The notes: generated by a model from the sequence alone, not told the origin. Counted from the stretch's first letter, positions 1-9,706 are shown. The stretch: DNA of 64,000 bases from Candidatus Nitrospira allomarina (GCF_032050975.1 NZ_CP116967.1:310001-374000), one strand, 5' to 3'. Program-made: numbers and translations.

Positions 1-365
1 TACGCCGCCTTCGCTCCAACGGTATACGCCGCAATCAGGCATCCTTCGAGAAGTTGGTGAGGATGATGTCGAAGCAAATACCGATCTTTGAACGTCCCAG
101 GTTCATGCTCCCCGGCATTGCAGACAAAATATCGCTCTTTGACACGATGATTGACCACCTTGTCCCATTTCAGTCCGGTAGGAAATCCAGCGCCACCCCG
201 TCCTCGCAGATGAGCCTCTTTCAATTGTGCGATTATGGCATGCGGATCATTCTTCGTGACACACTGAACCCAAGCTTCATACCCGCCTCGCTGGCGGTAC
301 GCCTCTATGTCCCCTGGTTCACCCTTTACCTCCCGCAACACCCGAGGTGCGAATGCGTTATCCAC
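1..365 (-). CDS. nuoF: NuoF-like NADH-binding flavoprotein, N-terminal part (3' end beyond window)
   Basis: About 121 codons read on the minus strand from a GTG at 363-365, preceded by AAGGGGG five bases upstream. The translation contains [15 protein letters not shown] and [15 protein letters not shown], which are the glycine-rich NADH/FMN-binding segment and following strand of the complex I 51-kDa subunit (NuoF/HoxF family). NuoF carries FMN and the N3 iron-sulfur cluster and oxidises NADH, or runs in reverse in nitrite oxidisers that need reverse electron flow (family knowledge). The FMN/cluster part lies outside the window. A NuoF-related subunit of another NAD-linked complex (hydrogenase, formate dehydrogenase) cannot be excluded because no nuoE or nuoG neighbour is visible. 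Confidence 0.75.
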   Translation of the reverse strand, partial: MDNAFAPRVLREVKGEPGDIEAYRQRGGYEAWVQCVTKNDPHAIIAQLKEAHLRGRGGAGFPTGLKWDKVVNHRVKERYFVCNAGEHEPGTFKDRYLLRHHPHQLLEGCLIAAYTVGAKAA

Positions 366-638
366 CGAAGCCCCCTTGATCAATGGTTTGGACCCACTTG
401 TGTTTTCCTATTATGTTCAACATTTGTACGATAGTCTTTTTTTTACAAATCCCTTCCTCGAAAAACCAAATTTCCTTCCATATTCCTAAAGAAAATCAGG
501 CGTCAAGGCGGGTTCAGCGTACGAGCACTACCCACTATACGAATGGGTCGCTAAAGTCGTCAAGGTAACAAAAGAACCAGAAGGCATGTCTATTTAGTGA
601 AGAAAAAATGGGCAAGTTCGTCATGCCATTTATAACAA

Positions 639-1586
639 TTAGAGGGTCTTTTTCATCATCTGATCAACATGACTGCACAATTCCTTAACGGCTTCGGCTG
701 AAACCTTCAGAGCCGCGTGTTCCTCAGGGGTGAGCGCATATTCAATAATCTCTTCCGCTCCGCCTGCCCCTAGTTTCACCGGCACACCCAGAAAGAGGTC
801 GTTAAAACCATATTCCCCAGCGCATAACGCCGCACAGGGAAGGATTTTCTTTTGATCTTTAGAGATAGCTTCAACCATTTCTACGACTGAGGCAGCCGGG
901 GCATAATAGGCACTTCCTGTCTTGAGTAGATTGACGATTTCGATTCCTCCCTCGCGGGTCCGCTTGATCAGGGCCTCTAATGCCTCTGCCGATAACCATT
1001 CGGTCACCGGCCTCCCCGCCACCGTGGTATATCGGTTCAAGGGCACCATCGAATCGCCATGCCCTCCCAGGACCATCGCATGAATATTTTCGACCGAAAC
1101 CTGCAAGGCTTCCGCTATAAAGGACCGGAATCGGGCCGAATCCAACACCCCCGCCATCCCAATGACCCGGTTCCTGGGAAACCCACTCACTCGATGCGCA
1201 ACGTGTGTCATCACATCAAGAGGGTTGGAGACAATAATGAGAATGGCATCAGGAGAACGTTTAGCCGTCTCACGGACCACGGCTGACACAATATTGGTAT
1301 TGGTTTCCAATAACTCATCCCGGCTCATTCCCGGCCGGCGAGGCACGCCTGATGTGACCACCACAACGTCAGAATCTTTGGTCGCCTCATACTGATTCGT
1401 CCCTGCCACGGCGGAATCGTAGGCACAGATTGGACCGGCTTCGAGCAAATCCAAGGCTTTGCCTTGCGGCAGACCTTCGACGATATCGACCAGCACAATG
1501 TCGTACCAATTTTTTTCTGCCAACCGCTGGGCGATGGATCCCCCAACATTTCCAGCCCCCACCACAGTCACTTTGATACGGCTCAT
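639..1586 (-). CDS. mdh: Malate dehydrogenase (LDH-like class)
   Basis: NAD-dependent interconversion of malate and oxaloacetate, serving the oxidative or reductive TCA cycle in the cytoplasm. The protein of about 315 residues has the Rossmann motif GAGNVGGS at its N-terminus, the substrate loop [11 protein letters not shown] whose arginines select a dicarboxylate over lactate, the NPLD segment and the catalytic histidine in [11 protein letters not shown] chose the ATG at 1586 (MSRIKV) because family homology begins there; an in-frame start 36 bases upstream would add an unlikely leader. The stop is followed by no obvious terminator. The next upstream gene on the same strand ends 43 bases before this start, so it may be the last gene of that operon. 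Confidence 0.95.
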   Translation of the reverse strand: MSRIKVTVVGAGNVGGSIAQRLAEKNWYDIVLVDIVEGLPQGKALDLLEAGPICAYDSAVAGTNQYEATKDSDVVVVTSGVPRRPGMSRDELLETNTNIVSAVVRETAKRSPDAILIIVSNPLDVMTHVAHRVSGFPRNRVIGMAGVLDSARFRSFIAEALQVSVENIHAMVLGGHGDSMVPLNRYTTVAGRPVTEWLSAEALEALIKRTREGGIEIVNLLKTGSAYYAPAASVVEMVEAISKDQKKILPCAALCAGEYGFNDLFLGVPVKLGAGGAEEIIEYALTPEEHAALKVSAEAVKELCSHVDQMMKKTL

Positions 1587-1628
1587 GAAACCACCCATCC
1601 CTTTGAAGAGGTCGCCAGCCATATGGAA

Positions 1629-2039
1629 TCAATCATCGTCATGGCTCGTCCACCCTGCGACTTTAAAGTTGATCGTACACACAAAATTGTCCCCATCATA
1701 AAAATTCACCTTGATTTTTTTCTTTCCATATTCCCGACTCAAGAACTCTTCCGGATGGTCGATAAACTCCTGGTAGGTTCCCGCCTCATAACCTCCCAAT
1801 TCCTTGAACGCGACAATCATGCCGACCTTGACCTCCTGTAACATTTTAGTCGAGCAGCGAGGAAAGATTTCCCAAAATTTTTCACGGATATCATCTTGAG
1901 TTGGCTCGAACCGTTCTCCGTCCTCCTGCCGATCTTTCCGGTCAAACTTCGCCTGCCGTCGGACGTAGGGGTATTGATGGCCGGTAAACAACTTATAGAG
2001 CCACGGTGGCACATCAGATTGTGAAGGTAAACTGGTCAT
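1629..2039 (-). CDS. Conserved hypothetical protein coupled to the VWA gene
   Basis: A soluble protein of about 136 residues that I do not recognise. It has no signal peptide or membrane segment; it is rich in charged residues and ends in an acidic SHDDD tail. The start at 2039 (MTSLPS) has GGGAG four bases upstream. An alternative start at 2060 overlaps the stop of the preceding VWA gene as ATGA. Either way the gene is directly downstream of the VWA gene on the same strand and probably translated with it, so a role as an accessory or substrate of that protein is a reasonable inference. No catalytic motif is visible. Confidence 0.7.
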   Translation of the reverse strand: MTSLPSQSDVPPWLYKLFTGHQYPYVRRQAKFDRKDRQEDGERFEPTQDDIREKFWEIFPRCSTKMLQEVKVGMIVAFKELGGYEAGTYQEFIDHPEEFLSREYGKKKIKVNFYDGDNFVCTINFKVAGWTSHDDD

Positions 2040-2056
2040 ACATCTCCCATATCCGC

Positions 2057-5000
2057 TCATCTGGCCGTAAGCCGTTGATAAATTTTCGGCAATTTCATCG
2101 GAAGTGATTCGACTTCATCGACGACCACATATCCAATCTCCCCATACATCCGTTTCACATAATCGGTGGGCGCTTGGTCAATGGTAATGCAGAAGGGATG
2201 GACGCCTTGAAGACGCGCTTCACGAAGAGCCATTTTGGTGTCTTCCAGGGAATATTCATCCGCATAGTCATCATCTAATGGTTTCCCATCACTAATCAGG
2301 ATGAGAAGCCGGACTTTCGCCGCTTGCTGTTTCAACCGCTGCGTCGCATGTCGTATCGCGGCGCCATCACGGTTCTGCTGTTTGGAAGTTACTCCGCTGA
2401 TTTTCAAACCGACACGCCCTCCAGGTCGTTGGTCAAAATCTTTCAACACGTGAATGTCCACCGATTGCCGGGATTGCCCGGAAAAGCCATATATCGCGTA
2501 TTGATCGCCAATCGCAGACAACGCTTCTGAGAGCAGGAGCAAGCCTTCCTTTTCAATGTCAATGACGGGACGCGCTCGAGTTCCAATCTGCCGTCCGGTC
2601 GACCCGCTCATATCCACCAGAAATGCCACCGCAACCTGTCGATCACGTTTTTGTCTGGTGGCATACACCTGATCAGAAGAGTCGTTTCCTTGGCGTCGAT
2701 CAACCATCCAATTCACCAAGGCATCCAAATCAATGTCCTCCCCATGTGATTGGCGCCCCATTCGACGAAAAGCTTCCGGACGAATCGCTTCAAAATAACG
2801 GCGGATGAGTCGCACCATCGGGCCATATGTTTGAAACGTTGCATCTACAAAGTCTGGTGACCCTTCACGGCCTGCCTGTTCAATCACACGACACCATTGG
2901 GGTCGATAGTCACGGACCGTCCCATCCCACTCTTCATACAGATACTCTCCCTCACGGAGACGAGCCCCCTGTTGTCCATCGCTTGGACGAAACGTAGGTT
3001 GAAACCACTGCTGCATAGGTGATTCACCAAAGGTTGGTTTCTTCGGATCTTGCGAAGGATCGGGTTGGTGAGGAGATCGACGATCAGATTGGCTGGGTGT
3101 ATCTCCCCCAGTATTTTGCCCCATTGTGGCAATTTGATCCAGTTGCCCTCCTGTCTCCTCTTTCGACGACTGTTCTCCCTCTTCCCCTCCTTTGACGTGG
3201 TCTGGATTGAGAATGCCCCGATATCCCCAGTTACTCAAAGGCTGATACCCCTCTTCTAAGTGTTCAGCCGCCTCAGGTTGGCCGCCTGAGTCAGAAACCC
3301 CGGAAGTATTCGAAAAGGGTTCAAGGTCTTGCTCTTGGTTGTGCTTTTCCAGGGTTCCAATCCGGCGTTCCAATTCCTGGTAGAGCCGGTCGGCAAGTTC
3401 AACAGATTCATCGACGGTCGCGGTGGGGTGTAAGATTGTTCGGGCAATCTGCCAGATTTCATCAATCACCTCTTGAAGACCCGGACGAGTGAATTCCTCC
3501 TTGGTGAACCCTGCAAACAGCAACAACAATGCGTCCAGCACAATCTCACGAGCCGTCATCCCATGGGAAAGCGTGCGGAGCTCCATGGCCTCCTTAGTCA
3601 AAGACGTCAAATCCTCCTGTAATCCTGGGTATTCATGACGGAGCAAAAAGTCAATTCGAGCATCCTCCACAATTTCCCACAAATCCCGGATAATCTCGGG
3701 TTGAGGGTAGCGTTGAAAGAGATTTCCTAATGTGTGGATGCCTCTGTTGGGGCTCAGAACTTCTTCGTGGTATCGGGTCTGCACCCGGGTAGCCACACGC
3801 TGCAATGCTTCGGTCGAGAGTGCATACGTTCCAAATTCCACGTGCCCAACTTCATGAGCGACCATGACCGTATACCATCGTCGGTTTCCTTCACGGGTCT
3901 CTGATCGCCTCATGACCAGAGGAAGATATACCGTTTTTCCGTCCGCGCTCACCTGAGCTTTCCCAGAGACAGGACTCGTGGACATGTGACTGGCACCGAT
4001 TGAACCTCCGCCCTCCGGGAGCCCCTCTATGGCCATATCCTCTCCACACAACGCCCTGGCAAACATTTTCAACGATCTGGCGACCTGACGAAGCGACACG
4101 CCACTCATTGCCTGCTCTACGGCTGCACAGGCCTGCCGCGTTTCCAGACCAAAAAAGGCTCGTCCAGCCTCAACACTATACTCAAGGGCCTCCATCCCCT
4201 GACCAAACCACGCATCAAACACACCGGAATCGTCTTCCTTGCCGGCCAAGACGACCACCTCGGGAACCTGAGTAAAGTACGCGAGAGTAGCCTCGGGATC
4301 CCGATCCGCCACAAGAAGGCCGAATTTCAAGATTCGAATCTTCCACTCGACCGTCGAGACCCTAGCCAAAAATTCTGGAGCCTTCGCCAAAAAAACTACC
4401 GCCTGTTCGGGAGATTGATCTGCGAGGTTCGTACCTAGGTCAATGACCCCTTGCTTGACATTCTCATCATGGATCTCAAGAAACAAACTTGGACTGGCAC
4501 GAAAAAACTCCAAGGTTCCAATGTAATCAGGCTTTCCAAGACTGTTTTGAACCATGAGTTTCATGCCAAACCCAATCCAGGACCTTGCCGATCTCAACGG
4601 AATAGCTTTAGCAATGGAGGGACACTCCCGGAAAAATTCATTTCCTAATACATAATTCCATTCGGCTAGCTCCATCCCTAGTCGAGCCCATTCCCGAAAC
4701 TCAGGAAAGGCAATCTCCCCGCACAATTGGGGAAGGACCTTGAACCATTCATACGCACATTGTGGAGCGGACTCATTTGACCCATCGGCCAACTCCAAGA
4801 CATGGACCAATAATTCGTCCCGATTCGACTCTTTTTCCAGAAATCCGAAAATCATAGGGCTTTCTTTGAAATATCGAAGACCGAGTGCGCCAGATGCCTG
4901 AGCGAATGTTATCCCTAAATCCAACCACGGAATGGCACTGTCTAAGCATTTTTTTCGATACACCTCACCAAGAGCCCATACGGCTTCACCCTGTATTTTT

Positions 5001-5152
5001 GAGGAAATCTCTTTTAATTCAATGAGTAACTCTAGAACAGGCACCCGCAGACGAGGGTCCGCGAGTTGTTCATCGAGACCATGCGCCGTAGTCGCATCAA
5101 GTCGGTCGACCAATAACTCATGAAGTTCATCTTTTGGGGTAAAGGAAGACAT
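2057..5152 (-). CDS. CbbO/NorD-like protein with C-terminal von Willebrand factor A domain
   Basis: A cytoplasmic protein of 1031 residues. Residues 1 to about 380 are helical repeats with recurring W-x-x-x-G elements, around residue 432 is an HEVGH metallopeptidase-like motif, residues 600-720 are a low-complexity acidic/Gln-rich linker, and from about 840 there is a VWA domain with the MIDAS motif DMSGS and a later SDGKP segment. VWA proteins of the CbbO/NorD group work with MoxR-type AAA+ ATPases to activate metalloenzymes such as Rubisco or nitric oxide reductase (family knowledge). No MoxR/CbbQ partner is visible nearby, so the client is unknown. No clear Shine-Dalgarno precedes the ATG at 5152. 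The small gene downstream overlaps or abuts it. Confidence 0.85.
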   Translation of the reverse strand: MSSFTPKDELHELLVDRLDATTAHGLDEQLADPRLRVPVLELLIELKEISSKIQGEAVWALGEVYRKKCLDSAIPWLDLGITFAQASGALGLRYFKESPMIFGFLEKESNRDELLVHVLELADGSNESAPQCAYEWFKVLPQLCGEIAFPEFREWARLGMELAEWNYVLGNEFFRECPSIAKAIPLRSARSWIGFGMKLMVQNSLGKPDYIGTLEFFRASPSLFLEIHDENVKQGVIDLGTNLADQSPEQAVVFLAKAPEFLARVSTVEWKIRILKFGLLVADRDPEATLAYFTQVPEVVVLAGKEDDSGVFDAWFGQGMEALEYSVEAGRAFFGLETRQACAAVEQAMSGVSLRQVARSLKMFARALCGEDMAIEGLPEGGGSIGASHMSTSPVSGKAQVSADGKTVYLPLVMRRSETREGNRRWYTVMVAHEVGHVEFGTYALSTEALQRVATRVQTRYHEEVLSPNRGIHTLGNLFQRYPQPEIIRDLWEIVEDARIDFLLRHEYPGLQEDLTSLTKEAMELRTLSHGMTAREIVLDALLLLFAGFTKEEFTRPGLQEVIDEIWQIARTILHPTATVDESVELADRLYQELERRIGTLEKHNQEQDLEPFSNTSGVSDSGGQPEAAEHLEEGYQPLSNWGYRGILNPDHVKGGEEGEQSSKEETGGQLDQIATMGQNTGGDTPSQSDRRSPHQPDPSQDPKKPTFGESPMQQWFQPTFRPSDGQQGARLREGEYLYEEWDGTVRDYRPQWCRVIEQAGREGSPDFVDATFQTYGPMVRLIRRYFEAIRPEAFRRMGRQSHGEDIDLDALVNWMVDRRQGNDSSDQVYATRQKRDRQVAVAFLVDMSGSTGRQIGTRARPVIDIEKEGLLLLSEALSAIGDQYAIYGFSGQSRQSVDIHVLKDFDQRPGGRVGLKISGVTSKQQNRDGAAIRHATQRLKQQAAKVRLLILISDGKPLDDDYADEYSLEDTKMALREARLQGVHPFCITIDQAPTDYVKRMYGEIGYVVVDEVESLPMKLPKIYQRLTAR

Positions 5153-5316
5153 GTAATTGATTATTAACCGAGGGGGTTAAATGGGAACAAGAAAGGTTCT
5201 TACCCAGCACAATCCCATACCGCATTGTAACCACAACTACGGCTGGGCATTATAAAAGTGACTTCAAGTGTTGTAAACTCACCTAACATTCTGCAGATTC
5301 TTTTATCCTCCATTAC

Positions 5317-5643
5317 TCATGGATGTTCAGAATTTTTCAAGGATAGGCTTTCAGTCAGGACTGCTGCTACATCGGATAAGGTTTTCCCTTCAATAAAAAT
5401 TCGCTTCTGTCTTGAACTAAATCCGGATTTCAGCTGCACATATTGGCGCGGAATACCAAAAAGTCGTGCCAAAAATCGACACAATTCCGCATTGGCCTGA
5501 CCATCTACCGGCGGAGACGCTATGCGAATCTTCAAGGCTTCCCCATGGAGCCCAACAATCTCCGCTTTTGACGCTCGTGGCTGAATATAAATACGGATTT
5601 CCATACCTTCTGATTTTTCTATCAGGCACCTGGCCCATTCCAT
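5317..5643 (-). CDS. DUF167 (YggU) family protein
   Basis: A small protein of 108 residues. The central part reads IYIQPRASKAEIVG, then LKIRIASPPVDGQANAEL and a C-terminal KSGFSSRQKRIFIEG segment, the conserved pattern of the DUF167/YggU family (a compact alpha/beta fold of unsettled function). The ATG at 5643 follows AGGAAATTTTAC. About 13 extra residues precede the usual family start, so an internal ATG (MEIRIYI) is possible. It stands alone between the VWA gene and the divergent bfd gene; about 230 bases of AT-rich sequence lie upstream. Confidence 0.85.
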   Translation of the reverse strand: MEWARCLIEKSEGMEIRIYIQPRASKAEIVGLHGEALKIRIASPPVDGQANAELCRFLARLFGIPRQYVQLKSGFSSRQKRIFIEGKTLSDVAAVLTESLSLKNSEHP

Positions 5644-5787
5644 GTAAAATTTCCTATAACCAATACAAATAATTGAGCTTTTTTTGTGGGAGAAAACAAC
5701 TGATTCGATAGAGATAAACGAAAAACAATATCACATAAATAGCAATAACATTATAACTTTCAATACCTTATGTCAGGATACAAGACC

Positions 5788-5816
5788 TTGACATGAACCC
5801 AGTTGGTGAGTAAAAT
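5788..5816 (+). promoter_or_regulatory. Sigma70-type promoter of bfd
   Basis: TTGACA at 5788-5793, a 17-base spacer and TAAAAT at 5811-5816 make a near-consensus housekeeping promoter on the plus strand. Transcription would start near 5823, about 55 bases before the bfd ATG and directly at the Fur box. Confidence 0.75.
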
Positions 5817-5824
5817 ATTTTTAT

Positions 5825-5843
5825 AATGATAACGGTTATCATT
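5825..5843. promoter_or_regulatory. Fur box overlapping the bfd transcription start
   Basis: AATGATAACGGTTATCATT is a 19-bp palindrome (nine-base arms around one central base) closely matching the classical Fur operator GATAATGATAATCATTATC. It begins nine bases after the -10 hexamer, so iron-loaded Fur bound here should block initiation. This predicts induction of bfd under iron limitation. Confidence 0.85.
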
Positions 5844-5877
5844 TTCGAAAGGAAAATCATTCAGTAACGGATTTTTT

Positions 5878-6084
5878 ATGTTCATCTGTATCTGCAAAGG
5901 TATCAAAGAATCGGATGTCCGTGAACTTGGGCAGGCAGGTGTTACTTGTCCCCTAAAGCTTGCCGACGCCCTCGAACTTAATGACAAACGGCAGTGCTGT
6001 GGTCGTTGCATCAAAAAAATATCAAAGTTTGTCGCACTTGCTGAAGAAGAAACGTCCTGCCGACATACCCCCATGGTAAGTTAG
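5878..6084 (+). CDS. bfd: Bacterioferritin-associated ferredoxin (Bfd-like [2Fe-2S] protein)
   Basis: A 68-residue protein whose four cysteines are arranged as C-x-C near the N-terminus (FICICKG) and CCGRC near residue 40, the [2Fe-2S]-binding pattern of the Bfd/NirB Fer2_BFD domain. Bfd donates electrons to bacterioferritin to release stored iron as Fe2+ (family knowledge). The gene is preceded by a strong promoter with a Fur box over its start, and GAAAGGAAAATC near 5848 may contribute to translation. It is monocistronic, facing the convergent EcfT gene. No bacterioferritin gene lies in the window. Confidence 0.9.
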   Translation: MFICICKGIKESDVRELGQAGVTCPLKLADALELNDKRQCCGRCIKKISKFVALAEEETSCRHTPMVS

Positions 6085-6327
6085 AGGTTTCCGTTCCTAA
6101 CCACCTCACACCCGATTCCCTAATTCCTTCTCAGGTCTATCACTTAGCCTCTCCTTAAGAAAAGCATCGTCCCCTAAATATTTTGGGGGAACCAATCTTT
6201 CCAGGGTCAACCTTTTCCAGCCAAATTTTGCCGCATCTCAAAATGGATGAGAGGACTCGTTTTGTTGTTCTTGCCTAAGAGAAGAGCAAGTGGATACGCC
6301 CGGCGAAATGATGCAGATCTCGAATTC

Positions 6328-7116
6328 TTAAAATCTCACATGAAGCGTTCCAATGCCCTGCCAACGCAAGCAGATGCCTACCACGACCAAAATCAGCATC
6401 ACACTCATGACCGCGTAGTCTTGGATACCCAATTTCCCCGTAGAGTAAAAATGCCGTGTCGCTAAGGGATGGAACCCTTTGGATTCTAAAGACATGGCCA
6501 GAAGATTTGTTTGACGAAGGGCATGTCCAATCAATGGGATCACCAGAGGTACATACTTACGAATGCGTTGCAGAATTCCGCCCGTCGACACATCTAATCC
6601 GCGTGAGCGCTGCGCTTGAACCACGCCCGCCCCTGCTCCCAGCAGCATTCCCACCCACCGAAACGCAAGTGAAAAAACAAACCCTGCCCGTGAAGGAAGC
6701 CCTAATTGTTGAGAGGCCTGCGCGAGTTCTTCAACCGACATCGTCGAAAGTAGCCAAATTCCAGCCCAGAGCATAATTAACAATCGCAAGCCCATGCCTA
6801 AGCCAACCATGACGCCTTCCCAGGTCACTCCAAGTGCATGCAAGAGGGGTACAGGTGTCACACCTTCGACAAAGAAAGGCCAGAGCACCACGCTATAAAC
6901 AAAGAGGAGAACCGTCAGCATCCACATTTTCCTCACATTAGCCCACGCGCCAGACAAGGCTAACCCGCTCATTACGAATCCAAATAGTACCAGCAAGTAG
7001 AACGGATCCGAAAAACAGAGAGCTAGCCCAAACACCCCAAGCACCGTCAGAACTTTGGTGCGTCCGTCTAACCGGTGTATCCGCGAATTCCGGGAAAGAT
7101 ACAAGGAAACAATCAT
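6328..7116 (-). CDS. ecfT: ECF transporter transmembrane component EcfT
   Basis: An inner-membrane protein of 262 residues with about six hydrophobic helices. It carries the two cytoplasmic coupling motifs of the EcfT/CbiQ family: an ARG-like QRSRGLD near residue 170 and LESKGF near residue 211. These contact the paired ATPases and transmit ATP hydrolysis to the substrate-binding S component. The gene lies 77 bases downstream of the fused S/ATPase gene on the same strand, so the two genes encode a complete energy-coupling factor importer. No strong ribosome-binding site is visible before the ATG at 7116. The substrate cannot be told from EcfT. Confidence 0.88.
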   Translation of the reverse strand: MIVSLYLSRNSRIHRLDGRTKVLTVLGVFGLALCFSDPFYLLVLFGFVMSGLALSGAWANVRKMWMLTVLLFVYSVVLWPFFVEGVTPVPLLHALGVTWEGVMVGLGMGLRLLIMLWAGIWLLSTMSVEELAQASQQLGLPSRAGFVFSLAFRWVGMLLGAGAGVVQAQRSRGLDVSTGGILQRIRKYVPLVIPLIGHALRQTNLLAMSLESKGFHPLATRHFYSTGKLGIQDYAVMSVMLILVVVGICLRWQGIGTLHVRF

Positions 7117-7193
7117 CTGTATTTACCAGGCCCTAGGAATCTCACGCACCCCAAACACGCTCTCTATTATCTGAAAAGTATCGGCCACAAGTT

Positions 7194-9608
7194 TTATGGA
7201 AAATCTGGTCTACAAGAAGCCTTCACTTCTTCCACCGTTAGCAAGGTCTGTCCCCATCGTTGACTAAAGCGAGAAATGGCCGGAATCTCTAATGATGCGG
7301 ATTGGATCAAGCCCGGATCAGCAAAAACTTCACGGGGGGTCCCATCAGCAAGAATTCTCCCGTTGTGAATTAACAAACAGCGCCTGGCATAGGCGGCAAC
7401 AAGTCCCATCGAATGGGTGATCATCACAATCGTATGCCCCTGTTGGTTCAATCGACAAATCATCGCCATCATCCGGTCAGTTTCATCAGGATCAAGACCT
7501 GTCGTCGGCTCATCCACAATTAACACAGCCGGTCTGGTAGCCAACACGGATGCGACCGCAATCCGCTGTCGCTCTCCTTTTCTTAGGGAAAACGGATCTA
7601 AGTCTCGGCTTCCTTCAAATGGCAATCCCACAGCAGCCAGCGATTCTTGCACCCGATCGACAATCTCATCGCTTGTGCAACCCATATTCTTCGCGCTGAA
7701 GGCAACTTCTTCCCAGACAGTATCCGCGAAAATTTGATGATCAGGATTCTGAAACACTAATCCGACTCGCCTCGCCAATTCATTCATCGATGTGGTGCGG
7801 GTATCCATTCCGTCCACAACAATGGTGCCGTGTGTCGGAATCAAGAGGCCATTGAGCAATCGTGCAAGCGTACTTTTCCCGGATCCATTCTGACCCAGCA
7901 AAGCCAGAAAGTCTCCTGGACGGATGGTAAATGACACCTCATCCAGGACCATCTGTTCTTCATACCGGAAAGAAATATTGTCAACCTGAATCAAGGGCAA
8001 AGCCATGGTTGATTTTCTCTCCGGCAGATGACCCAAACGAATCGAGTCATCCAAGACCGCCGCCGGAGGAGACAGACGAAGATTTAATACCTCAGCCTGG
8101 GTCCAGGCCTCCTCGACTGAAATAGGCGAGTGTTCCACGCCCCATTCTTCAAAACATTCTGTCAGGGGGAAGGGTCGAAGACCATAATTCCGCATCAACC
8201 GAGGCTGTCGCAACAAGGCTTCTGGTTTTCCCTCCCAGACGATTTGCTCCTGATCCAAAACTAGAACCCGATCTGCTTGCAAAAGATAGCCATCATCATG
8301 CTCCGTCATAAGCACAGTAATCCCGTCTTGTCGAATATTTCGTAAAACCTCCCGCAATTGTGCTCGCCCTGCCGGATCATAATCCGAACCGGGTTCATCT
8401 AAGACCAACAGCGCCGGCTCCTGCACGAGCACAGAAGCCATCACCAGACGCTGCCTCTGGCCACCGGACATTCTCATGGGATCACGATGGGCACAATCGC
8501 CCAACCCGATTTGACTGAGGGCATGGACGACCCGCCGTCTGACCTCGTCCGAAGAAAGCAGGGGGTCACGGTATTCCAATGGATGAAGCAGTTCCCCCTC
8601 AACGGTCGTCGCTACAAGTTGCGTATCAAAATCCTGAAACACCATGCCGACCCGTCCGGCCTGTTTCCACACGGGGTCATCCACAGTTCCACGTCCCTTC
8701 ACCCGGAATGTTCCGGAGAAAATCCCATGAATCATGTGAGGAATGAGACCATTACAGGCATAGCATAATGTGGATTTGCCACTTCCACTTCTGCCTAACA
8801 GAACGACGAGTTCCCCAGAAGCCAGAGAAAAGGAAACATTCCGGAGAACCGGCGCTGAACCCGAGGCGTATTGGAAGGAAAGTCCACGACAGTCCACAAT
8901 AGCGTCGTCGAGATGGTCATTCGCCTTCTCGCTCGCCATCGATTCATATGACCGCAGAGTTTGGGAAGGATGAAAATGGGAAGAATCTGATTCTCGAATA
9001 TCTTCATAACGTAATCGCCACCGTTGCACCCTCGGATAGAGAAAACCCAATAATGGAGGACCGAGGAACAAGCCCATTACCACATTATTAAGAAATATCG
9101 CTGGAGCGAGAATAACGAAGGGTAACAACCCCAACCACTCCACTCCCCACGCAATCATTCCGGCACAAGCAGCTGAAGCAATCACACATACCACGCCATA
9201 TTCCATCATCTGACGCCAAGATTTTCCCAAAGGCGGATGCCCGGAGGAGAACCACCCCAAATGCCCCCACAATACGTACGGAAGATACCCAAAAATAAAA
9301 TTGCCTAATAATCCAAAGAAACTTGCCGGCCCCAGGGTGCCGAAACAATCTCCGATGACATTGCCAATACCTGCACCCCAGGCGGCGGCGGGACCAAACA
9401 ACAGCGATGCGACTATGGGAATAGCATTCGCCGGGCGTAATTCCACAAAACCAGGAACAATCGGAATGCCGGCTTTAAAGGGAATAAGAATCGCCGCATA
9501 AATTGCAGCAATCTGAGCCGTTAGAACAATCTGCCTGGTATCCCGCCAGACAGCCAACAAGTCAGACCACCATCTTCGTGAATCGCGAGCATCTTGAGGA
9601 AGAGTCAT
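7194..9608 (-). CDS. Fused ECF transporter: S component plus two EcfA ATPases
   Basis: One polypeptide of 804 residues. Residues 1 to about 200 are a five- or six-helix membrane domain with FVELRPANAIPIVASLLFG and a GNVIGD segment, typical of ECF substrate-capture (S) components. From about 235 there is an ABC ATPase (Walker A GRSGSGKST, signature MSGGQRQR, Walker B LLVLDEP), and from about 540 a second (Walker A GQNGSGKST, Walker B VLIVDEP). The second signature is LRKGE rather than LSGGQ. In most bacteria these three parts are separate genes, so the fusion fixes one S component to the ATPase pair. Substrate unknown: candidates for the family are vitamins, queuosine precursors or metals. The ATG at 9608 lacks a good Shine-Dalgarno. 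Confidence 0.85.
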   Translation of the reverse strand: MTLPQDARDSRRWWSDLLAVWRDTRQIVLTAQIAAIYAAILIPFKAGIPIVPGFVELRPANAIPIVASLLFGPAAAWGAGIGNVIGDCFGTLGPASFFGLLGNFIFGYLPYVLWGHLGWFSSGHPPLGKSWRQMMEYGVVCVIASAACAGMIAWGVEWLGLLPFVILAPAIFLNNVVMGLFLGPPLLGFLYPRVQRWRLRYEDIRESDSSHFHPSQTLRSYESMASEKANDHLDDAIVDCRGLSFQYASGSAPVLRNVSFSLASGELVVLLGRSGSGKSTLCYACNGLIPHMIHGIFSGTFRVKGRGTVDDPVWKQAGRVGMVFQDFDTQLVATTVEGELLHPLEYRDPLLSSDEVRRRVVHALSQIGLGDCAHRDPMRMSGGQRQRLVMASVLVQEPALLVLDEPGSDYDPAGRAQLREVLRNIRQDGITVLMTEHDDGYLLQADRVLVLDQEQIVWEGKPEALLRQPRLMRNYGLRPFPLTECFEEWGVEHSPISVEEAWTQAEVLNLRLSPPAAVLDDSIRLGHLPERKSTMALPLIQVDNISFRYEEQMVLDEVSFTIRPGDFLALLGQNGSGKSTLARLLNGLLIPTHGTIVVDGMDTRTTSMNELARRVGLVFQNPDHQIFADTVWEEVAFSAKNMGCTSDEIVDRVQESLAAVGLPFEGSRDLDPFSLRKGERQRIAVASVLATRPAVLIVDEPTTGLDPDETDRMMAMICRLNQQGHTIVMITHSMGLVAAYARRCLLIHNGRILADGTPREVFADPGLIQSASLEIPAISRFSQRWGQTLLTVEEVKASCRPDFP

Positions 9609-9706
9609 GAATATACGAAAAGTTCCTAAGACGGGAGGTATGCAGATGACTGATGAATCATGAATATTTTAACTGTTGATCCAAATATGGATTTCGAAGC
9701 GACATG

